Source: Gracilibacillus salitolerans
GTDB taxonomy: Bacteria > Bacillota > Bacilli > Bacillales > Amphibacillaceae
DNA: 64,000 nucleotides
Direction of reading: 5' to 3'
NCBI RefSeq assembly: GCF_009650095.1
Contig: NZ_CP045915.1
Coordinates: forward strand, 3,038,001 to 3,102,000
Notes under the pieces: model-generated
The model's input: only the letters and a program-made list of their open reading frames with translations
Database searches by the model: none
Told to the model about the DNA's origin: nothing
Shown here: piece after piece, positions 17,564 to 25,998 of the stretch
Layout of the letters: each line of letters starts with the position of its first letter
Position numbering within the stretch: position 1 is the first letter of the stretch
Program-made: the position numbers and the translations under genes

Positions 17564-18762
17564 GATGGCACCTCATAATAGTAGAGGACTTTCTTCACTG
17601 CCGTTATAACATCCTCTACATCCGTTTCTCTCATTTTTGGAAAAAGAGGTAAGGTTATAATTGCTTGATACAACGTTTCTGCATGTGGACACAGACCTTT
17701 TTGGTACCCTAACTGCTGATAATAGGGGTGATAGTATACAGGTATATAGTGAACATTTACTCCGATATTTTCCTTTTGTAATGCTTGAAATATTTCTGTT
17801 CTGTTCGCTTTCAATTTATTTAATTGTAGTCGTATTACATATAAATGCCAGCTGGAGTTCGTATCTGGTAATTGGTATGGTAAACTTATCAGATCAAGCT
17901 CACGAAATGCTTCATTATATTTATCTGCAATGGCTCTTCTTTTCGCTAAAAATTTTTCGATTTTTTTTATCTGACTTAATCCGAGAGCCGCTTGCAAATC
18001 TGTCATCCGGTAATTAAACCCGAGTGATTGCATTTCATAGTACCAAGGTTGGTCTGAAACAGCTAATCGCTTCAGATCCCGAGTTATGCCATGACTTCTG
18101 AAGTCTCGTAATTTTTGAGCATAGACCGGATCATCGGTTGTAATAATCCCACCTTCTCCCGTCGTAATATGCTTTACCGGATGAAAGCTAAACATTGTCA
18201 TATCTGCCAGTGGTCCTACCTTTTGTTGATGATAACTTGCACCTAACGCATGAGCAGAATCTGAAATGAAAGGAATAGCATATTTAGCTGCGATCTCTTG
18301 TATTCGTTCGTACTCCACTGGTTGCCCGGTAAAATCCACGGTTATGATCGCTTTTGTTTTATCTGTAATAAGTGCCTCAATTGCCTTAGGTGAAATATTG
18401 TAGGTGTTTGAGTCGATATCAGCAAATAGGACATCTCCACCCTGATAAAGAATCGTATTAGAAGTAGCAGCAAAGGTAAGTGGTGTCGTGATCACTTGAT
18501 CATTTTTTTGAATCCCTACTGCAAAACATGCTCCATGAAGTGCAGCCGTCCCACTGGAAAAGGCAACTGCGTATTGGGCACCAACATAGTCTGCAATCTT
18601 TTGTTCAAATTGCTCAATCGTTGGACCAGTTGTAAGATAGTCGCCTTTCAACACGTTAATAACTTCCTGAGTATCAGAGCTATCTAACCATTGTGTCCCA
18701 TATGGTAAATAACTTTCTCTTACTGGTTTTCCACCATGTATTGCTAATGTTTGTTCAGACAT
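17560..18762 (-). CDS. spsC: PLP-dependent sugar aminotransferase (SpsC/PseC-like)
   Basis: A 400-residue DegT/DnrJ/EryC1-family enzyme transferring an amino group to C4 of a UDP-4-keto-sugar. The PLP site is complete: SSGTAALHGA (residues 69-78), Asp168 in SDSAHALGA and Schiff-base Lys197 in HPVKHITTGEGG. Start ATG follows AAGGAAGG. Length and C-terminal YYHPYYQ segment fit the PseC subgroup. Confidence 0.9.
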   Translation of the reverse strand: MSEQTLAIHGGKPVRESYLPYGTQWLDSSDTQEVINVLKGDYLTTGPTIEQFEQKIADYVGAQYAVAFSSGTAALHGACFAVGIQKNDQVITTPLTFAATSNTILYQGGDVLFADIDSNTYNISPKAIEALITDKTKAIITVDFTGQPVEYERIQEIAAKYAIPFISDSAHALGASYHQQKVGPLADMTMFSFHPVKHITTGEGGIITTDDPVYAQKLRDFRSHGITRDLKRLAVSDQPWYYEMQSLGFNYRMTDLQAALGLSQIKKIEKFLAKRRAIADKYNEAFRELDLISLPYQLPDTNSSWHLYVIRLQLNKLKANRTEIFQALQKENIGVNVHYIPVYYHPYYQQLGYQKGLCPHAETLYQAIITLPLFPKMRETDVEDVITAVKKVLYYYEVPS

Positions 18763-18777
18763 AAATCATCCTTCCTT

Positions 18778-19722
18778 TTAAATAAGATTAGTAGATTGGA
18801 TCCATTCTTCTGTCTTCTGAATCCCTTCTTCCAAGCTAAACTTTGGCTTCCAGCCCAATAAATCTTTCGCTTTATCATAGTTACATAATAATTTAGGAAT
18901 TTCGCTTTGCGGATGGATATGTGTGACGTATTGAATACGATTTTGATCCTTAGCGATTAATATTGCCAGCTCATTTATACTGATATCTCTGCCTAGTCCT
19001 GCATTGATAATCTCGCCATTCGTTTCATCAGCATACCCGGATTCCACTACAAATCGGGCACAATCTTCGACGTACAATAAATCACGCGTTTGTGTTCCAT
19101 CGCCATAAATCGCTAAAGACTTTCCGGTTAATTTATTTTTGATAAAAATCGCCACAACCCCACCTTCACCGCCTGTTTTTTGATAAGGACCATACGTATT
19201 AAACGGTCGAATCACGGTGACAGGCAGACTATAAGCATGATAATAAGATAACACCATATTCTCAGCCGCTAATTTGGAACCAGCGTAAGGTGAAGCTGGT
19301 TTTACTGGATTTGTTTCATCAATACCATGATCATCATTTGCTTTTTCATATACCATACAAGTACTCATAAACACCATTTTCACCCAATGTTTCCGGCATG
19401 CTTCTAACACATGAAACGTGCCTGTTACATCATTATTAAAAGTGGTTTCTGGATAATCTATACTGTCTTGAACATTGATACTAGCACCTAAGTGGTAACA
19501 GATATCAAATTGCTCTTTAAACAAATCATTCAAAAGCTGTTCATCTTTGATATCGCCTTCTAGTAATCCTTGAAAAAGTGGATGCTGTTCAAACTCTTTT
19601 AAATTTTCTTTTCTGCCATTTGACAAATCATCTAACACCCACACATGATGATTATCCTCTAATAATTTTGCTACAACCCAGCGCCCGATAAAGCCTGCTC
19701 CCCCTGTTACGAGAATGTTCAA
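18778..19722 (-). CDS. NAD-dependent sugar-nucleotide epimerase/dehydratase
   Basis: About 314 residues, extended SDR family. Rossmann motif TGGAGFIG at the N terminus, catalytic YxxxK as YAGSK, and the substrate-side segment VIRPFNTYGPYQ. Likely a 4-epimerase or 4,6-dehydratase on a UDP- or dTDP-hexose. It is not a required step of the pseudaminate route, so it may supply a second sugar of the glycan. Start is TTG at 19722 (or GTG at 19731), placed by AAAGGG upstream. Confidence 0.85.
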   Translation of the reverse strand: MNILVTGGAGFIGRWVVAKLLEDNHHVWVLDDLSNGRKENLKEFEQHPLFQGLLEGDIKDEQLLNDLFKEQFDICYHLGASINVQDSIDYPETTFNNDVTGTFHVLEACRKHWVKMVFMSTCMVYEKANDDHGIDETNPVKPASPYAGSKLAAENMVLSYYHAYSLPVTVIRPFNTYGPYQKTGGEGGVVAIFIKNKLTGKSLAIYGDGTQTRDLLYVEDCARFVVESGYADETNGEIINAGLGRDISINELAILIAKDQNRIQYVTHIHPQSEIPKLLCNYDKAKDLLGWKPKFSLEEGIQKTEEWIQSTNLI

Positions 19723-19775
19723 CAATACCACCCTTTCTATTGTCAGTAATTTTATTTCCCTCAGGCTTTTTCAAT

Positions 19776-20363
19776 TTATTTTAGATTTGTCTTTTTAAAA
19801 ATTCTTAGTGTATAGTTGGGAAGTCGCGCCGATTCACCAGTTGCTTCTTCCACTTGTTCAAAACCTAAATCCTCAAATATTCCCCTATAATCACGTGGAA
19901 AAATACGCCAATGTTCATAGTTCTCTGCTTCAAATGTTATCAAGTAAGATTTTGTTATCCTTGCAATATGATCAAACAACCACTCACTATCTGGATGAAT
20001 ATGTTCCAACACCGCCATCGTAAACACTAGGTCATAGTGATCTTGTTCCATATGCTTTAATACAGACTCTGCAGAAGCATGAATGATATCCGTATGTTCT
20101 GCTAGATCTGGGTAGTTTTTATGCAATTGTTCGACAGCTTCCTGACTGATTTCAATTCCTGTTAACTCTTTATAGTTATTTTCAAATAAATGGTGCAGGT
20201 TCCTCCCCACATTACATCCAATTTCTAATATACGTTGGTTTGTTTGTATATATTTCTCTATATAACTTAATAAAAAGATACTCCGCTCTGTTGCTACACG
20301 ATACTTTTCTGGATAACTATTATTTTTCCAATATTCATGAATCTCTTTTAATGATTTTTTCAC
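19776..20363 (-). CDS. SAM-dependent methyltransferase
   Basis: A 195-residue class I methyltransferase with motif I ILEIGCNVGRN, an acidic loop ELTGIEIS, and motif IV-like YDLVFTMAVLEHI. Closest in style to small-molecule or sugar O-methyltransferases. The GTG start follows AAAGGAG and overlaps the stop of the upstream glycosyltransferase by 4 nt. It could cap the surface glycan with a methyl group; target inferred from the operon only. Confidence 0.82.
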   Translation of the reverse strand: MKKSLKEIHEYWKNNSYPEKYRVATERSIFLLSYIEKYIQTNQRILEIGCNVGRNLHHLFENNYKELTGIEISQEAVEQLHKNYPDLAEHTDIIHASAESVLKHMEQDHYDLVFTMAVLEHIHPDSEWLFDHIARITKSYLITFEAENYEHWRIFPRDYRGIFEDLGFEQVEEATGESARLPNYTLRIFKKTNLK

Positions 20364-21760
20364 TTTATAACTCCTTTCGTTAATTCATCCACTAAATTTC
20401 GCAGACGTTGACCAGAAGAACTTTGATCAGGGTAGGCGTAAGCAAGAAATTGATCTTGAATCTTTTGTGCTGGTTTTCGCCATTTAGCATGTTTGAAATA
20501 CAATTGGATAACGTCAGCTAATTTCAATGGATCATGATGGACTAACATTTCTAACTTGTTGTAATATTCCGTATAACTCGGAAGCTTCGTATGCAAAATA
20601 AAGACCGGCTTACCTACAAGCATTGCTTCTAATGCAACCGTAGATGTATAGGAAACAACGGCATCAACATGTGGAAGAATATCGTAAAGTGTAAGGTTTT
20701 TGGTAGATTTTATTTTCGAATATTGAAGAAGTAGTGGATGCCGTTCATCATTTGGAAAATCCCTCAAAATGATATTGAGATTTAATGTTTTTTCTAAATG
20801 CTCCAATAATATCTTCCACTTATTCATATTCCGTTTTCCCCGAACAATTAACAATAACGTTCTTTTTCGTTTATCTAATTTTAAATACTTTATAAATTGC
20901 GCTTTTGTGAATGCTGGTTTTTGGATACTTTGATCAAATCTCGGATGGCCAATTATTTTCACACCATCTTCCGAGACACCACTTTGCAAGTACCAGTCTT
21001 TTTCAAATTGACCATAGACTGCGTCTACTGTAGCAACTTTCGGTAGATAACCAAACTCATTGCCAATAATGCCGTGTTGCATACAGATCGTAGGGATTCC
21101 ATGCTTTTTCGCTACAAAAGCCATCACCCTGCCAAAATGATTAGGACTTGACATGATCACTGATGAGATGGTAGTTTTTCTTAACAAGTGTTCCATCATC
21201 TCTATCTGATCGATTACAAAATTGATTTTTTTATAAAGCATATGTTGAAATATATGATTCTGATAAAGATGATCAACAGGGAATTGTGCCAGAAGAGTTT
21301 GTATTTGCTTTTTAATTTTTGCTTTAGGTTCATCCGTATTACGTGATAAATAATCTTGTAAATAATAAATATTTTGTTGAGCTTGATCATGTGGATACTT
21401 ATAGGTTTTTATAAAAATGGTTTTGTTTTTCTCAAAATATTTCTCGAAAGTTTCAGTTGGTATACGAAGTAAAGAATCTTCTAAGAAAGCAATCTTCCCA
21501 TTTTTTCCTTTCTGCACTGTGTTCCATGCTGCTAGATAATGCGTAAAAACATCTTGCACTTGTTTTCGATCAGTTACATGATGATGCGATATCTGTTTCA
21601 AGGATTGTTTTGACATTTGATCCCAAATATCGGTGTGATTACGAATAAGGCTGGGAAAATGAACGAGATAAGATAAGCGATATCCTCGGTAGACAACTTC
21701 TTTAAAATCCTCAACAAAATCAAGAAATAGCGACCAATAATTTTCCCTATAAATATTCAT
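20360..21760 (-). CDS. Glycosyltransferase-like protein, copy 1
   Basis: A 466-residue soluble protein. The first half is helical and divergent. The second half looks like a GT-B transferase of the CDP-glycerol/capsule type: CMQHG at residues 226-230, GYLPKVATVDA, GHPRFDQ at 271-277 and the donor-site loop YTSTVALEAM near 371-380. About 40 percent or more of positions match the next gene by eye. It probably adds an activated nonulosonate or other sugar to the glycan. No signal peptide. It starts 4 nt after its paralogue's stop. Confidence 0.7.
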   Translation of the reverse strand: MNIYRENYWSLFLDFVEDFKEVVYRGYRLSYLVHFPSLIRNHTDIWDQMSKQSLKQISHHHVTDRKQVQDVFTHYLAAWNTVQKGKNGKIAFLEDSLLRIPTETFEKYFEKNKTIFIKTYKYPHDQAQQNIYYLQDYLSRNTDEPKAKIKKQIQTLLAQFPVDHLYQNHIFQHMLYKKINFVIDQIEMMEHLLRKTTISSVIMSSPNHFGRVMAFVAKKHGIPTICMQHGIIGNEFGYLPKVATVDAVYGQFEKDWYLQSGVSEDGVKIIGHPRFDQSIQKPAFTKAQFIKYLKLDKRKRTLLLIVRGKRNMNKWKILLEHLEKTLNLNIILRDFPNDERHPLLLQYSKIKSTKNLTLYDILPHVDAVVSYTSTVALEAMLVGKPVFILHTKLPSYTEYYNKLEMLVHHDPLKLADVIQLYFKHAKWRKPAQKIQDQFLAYAYPDQSSSGQRLRNLVDELTKGVIK

Positions 21761-21764
21761 CTGT

Positions 21765-23249
21765 TCATCCTCCCTTTGCTACTAATTGATCAATTAACAG
21801 GTTAAGACGAACAATCGATTTCTGAGTGTTTGGGTAGGCATAGCTAAGAAATTGTGTTCTTAATTTCTCTGCATATTGTCGAAAATGTGGTTGCGTGAAA
21901 TAAACGATTAATTTTTCAGCTAATTGTTGAGGATCATATTGCATGAGTTCTCCTAATCTTTGATAATAACCAGTTGTACCAGGAAAATCTTTATTCAAAA
22001 TAAAAACCATTTTATTGCTTAGCATTGCCTCTAAACCTACTGTAGAGGAATAAGCAATCACAGTATCCACGTGTGGGAATATGTCGTATATTCCATAACC
22101 TTGCGAAGCGAATACGTTGGGGAACTCTTTCGTGAGCTGGTGTGGTTGCTTGTTAGGATAGTTTTTTATTATGATATTAAATGATAGCTTACTGTTGAGT
22201 GTATGAATGAATTTTCGCCATTGAGTATTATCTTCGTTTCCTCGAACAGCTATCATAATTGTTTTTTGATTTTTGTTTAAACCTAAGCGTTGATAAAAAA
22301 GCGTACGATTTATTCTAGTTGGACTGTAAGCTTGATCGAATCGTGGATGACCAATGATCTCGAGAGAATTCCCCTCTACTCCAAGCTTTTGATACCAGTC
22401 TTTCTCAAATTGACCATAGAGTGCATCGACAGTTGCGATTTTGGGAATATATCCTAGCTCACTTGAAATAATACCATGCTGCATACAAATCGATGTTATG
22501 CCTTTACTTGAACCTAAAACCGCCAGAATTCGACTAATGAAGCTATGCGTAGTTGATACGATGATACATGATATATTTATTTGTTTAAACCATTTTTCTG
22601 TCTTTTCCATATAGGTAATGACAGATGAGATATTTTGCAGTAACCACTTTTGAAAAGAAGGTCGACTATACAATGGATGGTCTTTATATTTTGCTAATAA
22701 CTGTCTAGCGTGTCTCTGTACTTGTTTTATTTGTTCCTCTACTTTTACTTGCATATCACCGAAATAATATAACGGAATGCGTTGAATTTGCTTTGGCTTA
22801 TTTTTCTGTTTTGTAGTTACCACTGTTTGATTAAGAGGTCTTACACGATTTTTCTTTTTTACACGTCTTCTATAATTATTTTGAACGGATCCATTTGTTA
22901 TGATAATGGTATTAGCAGGTGAAAATTTCTGTTGCATGTTTAAATTAGGAAAACGAAGTAACTTGTCGACATGTATTGCAATTTTTCCTCCAGGTCTAGG
23001 TTGGTTTGATTTGTGTTTTTCAATAAATGCACTAAATTTATCTTGTATTTCTTTCGAAGAAATAACTTCATGTTTTGCATATGGTGTATAGAAGCCCTTT
23101 TGCAAATCGTTCATTAAATGTTGCTTAGGCAACACATAAGCCGGCAAATGGCAAAAATGGACAATTTCATACTTTCGATAAGTTAACGATTCAAAATCAT
23201 GAAGAAAATCGAGATACATTGACCAATAATTCTTTAGGAATTTGTCCAT
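21765..23249 (-). CDS. Glycosyltransferase-like protein, copy 2
   Basis: A 494-residue paralogue of the following gene. Shared landmarks are YWSMYLDFLHDFE at the N terminus, CMQHGIISSELGYIPK, the segment ATVDALYGQFEKDWY, GHPRFDQ, YSSTVGLEAM and a C-terminal FLSYAYPN. It carries an extra basic insertion (RRRVKKKNR and neighbours, about residues 130-155). ATG follows AAGGAGG. It acts presumably in the mother-cell cytoplasm on the surface polymer. Confidence 0.7.
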   Translation of the reverse strand: MDKFLKNYWSMYLDFLHDFESLTYRKYEIVHFCHLPAYVLPKQHLMNDLQKGFYTPYAKHEVISSKEIQDKFSAFIEKHKSNQPRPGGKIAIHVDKLLRFPNLNMQQKFSPANTIIITNGSVQNNYRRRVKKKNRVRPLNQTVVTTKQKNKPKQIQRIPLYYFGDMQVKVEEQIKQVQRHARQLLAKYKDHPLYSRPSFQKWLLQNISSVITYMEKTEKWFKQINISCIIVSTTHSFISRILAVLGSSKGITSICMQHGIISSELGYIPKIATVDALYGQFEKDWYQKLGVEGNSLEIIGHPRFDQAYSPTRINRTLFYQRLGLNKNQKTIMIAVRGNEDNTQWRKFIHTLNSKLSFNIIIKNYPNKQPHQLTKEFPNVFASQGYGIYDIFPHVDTVIAYSSTVGLEAMLSNKMVFILNKDFPGTTGYYQRLGELMQYDPQQLAEKLIVYFTQPHFRQYAEKLRTQFLSYAYPNTQKSIVRLNLLIDQLVAKGG

Positions 23250-23261
23250 GATTTCCTCCTT

Positions 23262-24227
23262 TTAAATCAGATTTGCTCTAGTTAACAATTGATAAAGTTC
23301 CTTTTTAGAGAGTACTTTCTCGTCTACAGAACTATAAGTGCCCGTTTTTGCTTTTATCGCATTAGGATAAGTGACGTCTTCATCTATTGGAATTACAAAC
23401 ATATCGGTAAACTCCCATGCATGTAAAGATTCTTCATAGGTCATTAATTCCTCATACATTTTTTCACCTGCTTTTAAGCCAATGATTTCAGTAGTCACTT
23501 GTTGATCTGATTTTCTAATTAATATCTCAGCTAAATCTCCTAAACGAATCACTGGCATTTTCAGTACGAAGACCTCTCCTCCTTTCGCTTCTTTTAGCGC
23601 ATTAATCGTAAGTTTCGTTGCTTGTGCTACAGTCATCATGAATCTAGTCATTTTTGGATCCGTTACAGTTATTTTCTGTTCGGTCCGTATTTGTTCCTGA
23701 AAAAGGGGGATTACTGAGCCTCTTGACCCCATCACATTACCAAAACGGACACTCGCAAATACGTTATCACTTTCTCCAGATGCTGATATTAAACGTTCAC
23801 CAATTAATTTTGTTGCGCCGTAAGCATTAGTTGGAGCAATCGCCTTATCTGAACTGGTAAAAACTACCTTTTTAACCTTCTTTTCTATTGCTGCTTTCAT
23901 TACATGATAAGTCCCCATAATATTTGTTTGAACAGCTTCGATTGGATTCTTTTCACAGGTATCGACTCGTTTCATTGCTGCTAATTGCAAAACATAATCA
24001 ACATTTGTCATTACTTCCTCTACCCTATCTTCATCGCGAACATCACCGATTACAAATTCAAGTAAGTTATTATGGTGGAATTGTTCTTTTACTACATGCT
24101 GTTTATATTCATCGCGACTGAATATTTTAATTTTCTTTGGCTGCTCTTGTAACAGTTCAGCAATGACGCTTGTTCCAATTGTGCCGGTACCTCCAATAAC
24201 TAATATGGTTTTATCTTTAAAAAACAC
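23262..24227 (-). CDS. pseB: UDP-sugar 4,6-dehydratase/5-epimerase (PseB/FlaA1-like)
   Basis: A 321-residue short-chain enzyme for the first step from UDP-GlcNAc. Rossmann motif GGTGTIG, SSDKAIAPTNAYGATK with catalytic Lys, and FGNVMGSRGSVIPLF, all typical of the PseB/CapD group. GTG at 24227 is chosen: it gives MFFKDKTILVIGGTG and has AGGAAAGAGGG 5-9 nt upstream. A longer frame to 24380 adds 51 AT-rich residues without family resemblance. First gene of the operon, 151 nt after the coat-gene terminator region starts. Confidence 0.88.
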   Translation of the reverse strand: MFFKDKTILVIGGTGTIGTSVIAELLQEQPKKIKIFSRDEYKQHVVKEQFHHNNLLEFVIGDVRDEDRVEEVMTNVDYVLQLAAMKRVDTCEKNPIEAVQTNIMGTYHVMKAAIEKKVKKVVFTSSDKAIAPTNAYGATKLIGERLISASGESDNVFASVRFGNVMGSRGSVIPLFQEQIRTEQKITVTDPKMTRFMMTVAQATKLTINALKEAKGGEVFVLKMPVIRLGDLAEILIRKSDQQVTTEIIGLKAGEKMYEELMTYEESLHAWEFTDMFVIPIDEDVTYPNAIKAKTGTYSSVDEKVLSKKELYQLLTRANLI

Positions 24228-24378
24228 TGCTGTCCCTCTTTCCTTTTTTATAAGGCTTATTAAATGGTACTTGTATATGTATATTGAATAGTCGGAAAAC
24301 AGTAACGACCGTAGCCTATTCAGAGTTACCCAATTATATGTTAGATGTATAAGATAAAATTTGAGCTTAATTTTAATC

Positions 24379-24405
24379 AAAAAAAAAGAGAGGGTTATTC
24401 CTCTC
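24379..24405 (-). terminator. Terminator of the 24395 gene
   Basis: GAGAGG-6 nt-CCTCTC then nine T on the minus strand. It overlaps the stop codon and separates this gene from the sugar operon. Confidence 0.85.
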
Positions 24406-25261
24406 CTTCTTTTTGTTCTTCATTTGTTAAATCCTCTGAACTAGTTACTACATCTATTTCTGGTTCTTGATGTGCTATTTCATTGGATTCTTGGATTATA
24501 TTAGTATTCTCTTCCGGTTGTTGTTCTGAAAGCATCATTCCTACTGCCTTTTTTTTACTTGATCCATGTTTTTTCTTTTTACTTATTTCCCCATTGGGTT
24601 CTGTTGTAGGGAAAACTACCGGACATTGTACCGGGATGGTTGGCGCTGGACAAGGCGGAACTGGTAATACATCACGAGGCTGACAGAAATCTGCTTCTAA
24701 CTCAATCGTAACCTCAAACGTCGATTGAATACTTTGGCATAATCTTACTGTCAGTGTCACATTTAACTCATCTATTTCTGTAGTTGTACCTGTATCACAA
24801 TTCACCGCACATACAAAACAATTTAAATCTGTATATGATACATTAATATCCGTTCCTTCTGGTGCACATAGTATCACTTGTTCACAACGCGAAAAAGTTG
24901 CTGTGCCAATTTCAATTGCACCCCCACCAAGCTCTGGTATCAGTTGTGCATATACGATTACATCAAAGCATTTACGAATATTGACAAGTTGTAATGTGAC
25001 TTCTTCTTCGTCTATTATAAATACCTGATCTTCACGATCTAAAATCACAAACGAATCTTCTTCGGCTGGTGTAACCTCACATGTCACGCTATTTAAGTCA
25101 ATATCGTCACATTCTAATTGTGCACCAGTCACCGTATTAATCGGCAGCTCCAATCCATCTACATTTAAATCAAATGTTGCCTCGTTTAGAACCCAGTCAT
25201 ATACTTTTTCTGTATTGATACACAGTAATTCCTGCCCACCTGCTATGTGGTTGATTGACAT
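24395..25261 (-). CDS. Cysteine-rich predicted spore-surface protein A
   Basis: A 288-residue protein I cannot assign to a known family. Its first 218 residues align without gaps to the protein at 28193, with the same 12 cysteines (14, 51, 61, 126, 132, 148, 151, 155, 175, 193, 204, 213) plus C98. Motifs are CINTEKVYDW at 14-23, RCEQVILCAPEGTDI and LNCFVC. A proline-cysteine segment PPCPAPTIPVQCP ends the shared part. Then comes a unique 70-residue tail that is Lys-rich and then Glu-rich. No signal peptide. A sigma-K-like promoter 36 nt upstream indicates mother-cell expression, hence a spore coat or exosporium role (inferred). Confidence 0.72.
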   Translation of the reverse strand: MSINHIAGGQELLCINTEKVYDWVLNEATFDLNVDGLELPINTVTGAQLECDDIDLNSVTCEVTPAEEDSFVILDREDQVFIIDEEEVTLQLVNIRKCFDVIVYAQLIPELGGGAIEIGTATFSRCEQVILCAPEGTDINVSYTDLNCFVCAVNCDTGTTTEIDELNVTLTVRLCQSIQSTFEVTIELEADFCQPRDVLPVPPCPAPTIPVQCPVVFPTTEPNGEISKKKKHGSSKKKAVGMMLSEQQPEENTNIIQESNEIAHQEPEIDVVTSSEDLTNEEQKEGEE

Positions 25262-25296
25262 TTCTCTTACACACCTCCATTATCCTCATTTCCCTA

Positions 25297-25324
25297 TAGA
25301 CTATGAAACCAATAGGCAAAACGT
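25297..25324 (-). promoter_or_regulatory. Sigma-K-like promoter for the 24395 gene
   Basis: AC (25323-25324), 17-nt spacer, CATAGTCTA (25297-25305) on the minus strand; this fits the AC-16/17-CATAnnnTA pattern fully. Confidence 0.75.
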
Positions 25325-25336
25325 TAATGTTATTTC

Positions 25337-25363
25337 ACGGTTTAACGAAAGAATCATACATTA
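25337..25363 (+). promoter_or_regulatory. Sigma-K-like promoter for the 25400 gene
   Basis: AC (25337-25338), 16-nt spacer, CATACATTA (25355-25363) on the plus strand, 36 nt before the start codon. It is back-to-back with the promoter of the 24395 gene. Confidence 0.75.
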
Positions 25364-25399
25364 GATAGTAGGCAATAATCACGAAAGGAGATCAAAAAA

Positions 25400-25774
25400 A
25401 TGAACGAAAATACGGATCAATTAGATATAGAAAATCTAAGTGAGGTTCTTGCGGCACTCCAAAATGAGGTACAGTCCATTAAAGGGGATGTGGAGAAATT
25501 ACGAATAGCGAAATTGATCGATAAATTAGAACTATTTATTAATGAAATGAATAACGTGAAACAGGATATGCATCAACTCCAACAAGGTTTAGCACAGATA
25601 AAAAAACCGTTAACATCTAAGGCACCACAATATCAACCATCCGATTACAGTAAGTTGCAAAGAATGCTCCAGTCGGTTCAGAAAGAAAGCACTCCTTCCA
25701 GCCAAAACAATTCTAATAGAAAGTGGAATACTCCCAAAACGGAGATAACAGCTATTCATACCAATAGACGATAA
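25400..25774 (+). CDS. Short coiled-coil protein next to spore-surface gene A
   Basis: 124 residues. Residues 8-75 form a heptad-rich coiled coil (IENLSEVLAALQNEVQSI and onward). A basic, Ser/Asn-rich tail follows. Two segments match the longer coiled-coil protein at 29126: RIAKLIDKLE with RINELLEKVD, and SDYSKLQRML with SEYRQLHNML. ATG follows AAAGGAG. No family recognised. Sigma-K-like promoter and divergent pairing with the cysteine-rich gene suggest a spore-coat assembly partner. Confidence 0.7.
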   Translation: MNENTDQLDIENLSEVLAALQNEVQSIKGDVEKLRIAKLIDKLELFINEMNNVKQDMHQLQQGLAQIKKPLTSKAPQYQPSDYSKLQRMLQSVQKESTPSSQNNSNRKWNTPKTEITAIHTNRR

Positions 25775-25868
25775 ATACCTAGTTTTCCAGCAACACTTCC
25801 ATTCGTCCATACCTTTTTTAAACATAAAAATATACTAAAACTGACAATAAATAAAGGAGATGGTTCGT

Positions 25869-25997
25869 ATGAAAGCTAAACAAATTACCAATAAAGTAGG
25901 TAATTACTTTAAAACATCAAATAAACCAATAGTAATTACTTCAAAAATTAAAAAAAATGCAATAAGAAGAAGAAAAGGCGGCTGTTGTATGAAATAA
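25869..25997 (+). CDS. Small basic peptide, 42 residues
   Basis: ATG at 25869 lies 7 nt behind AAAGGAGATG, a near-ideal binding site. The product starts MKAKQITNKVGNYF and ends RRRKGGCCMK: about a third Lys/Arg, with two adjacent cysteines near the C terminus. No hydrophobic segment and no family recognised. It follows the short coiled-coil gene by 94 nt on the same strand and could share its sigma-K transcript. It meets the minus-strand glycosyltransferase gene tail to tail with 1 nt between. Confidence 0.6.
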   Translation: MKAKQITNKVGNYFKTSNKPIVITSKIKKNAIRRRKGGCCMK

Positions 25998-25998
25998 G

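Noticed and set aside
24228..24380. 51-residue N-terminal extension of PseB
   Set aside because: AT-rich, no family similarity, and the internal GTG at 24227 has a good ribosome binding site.
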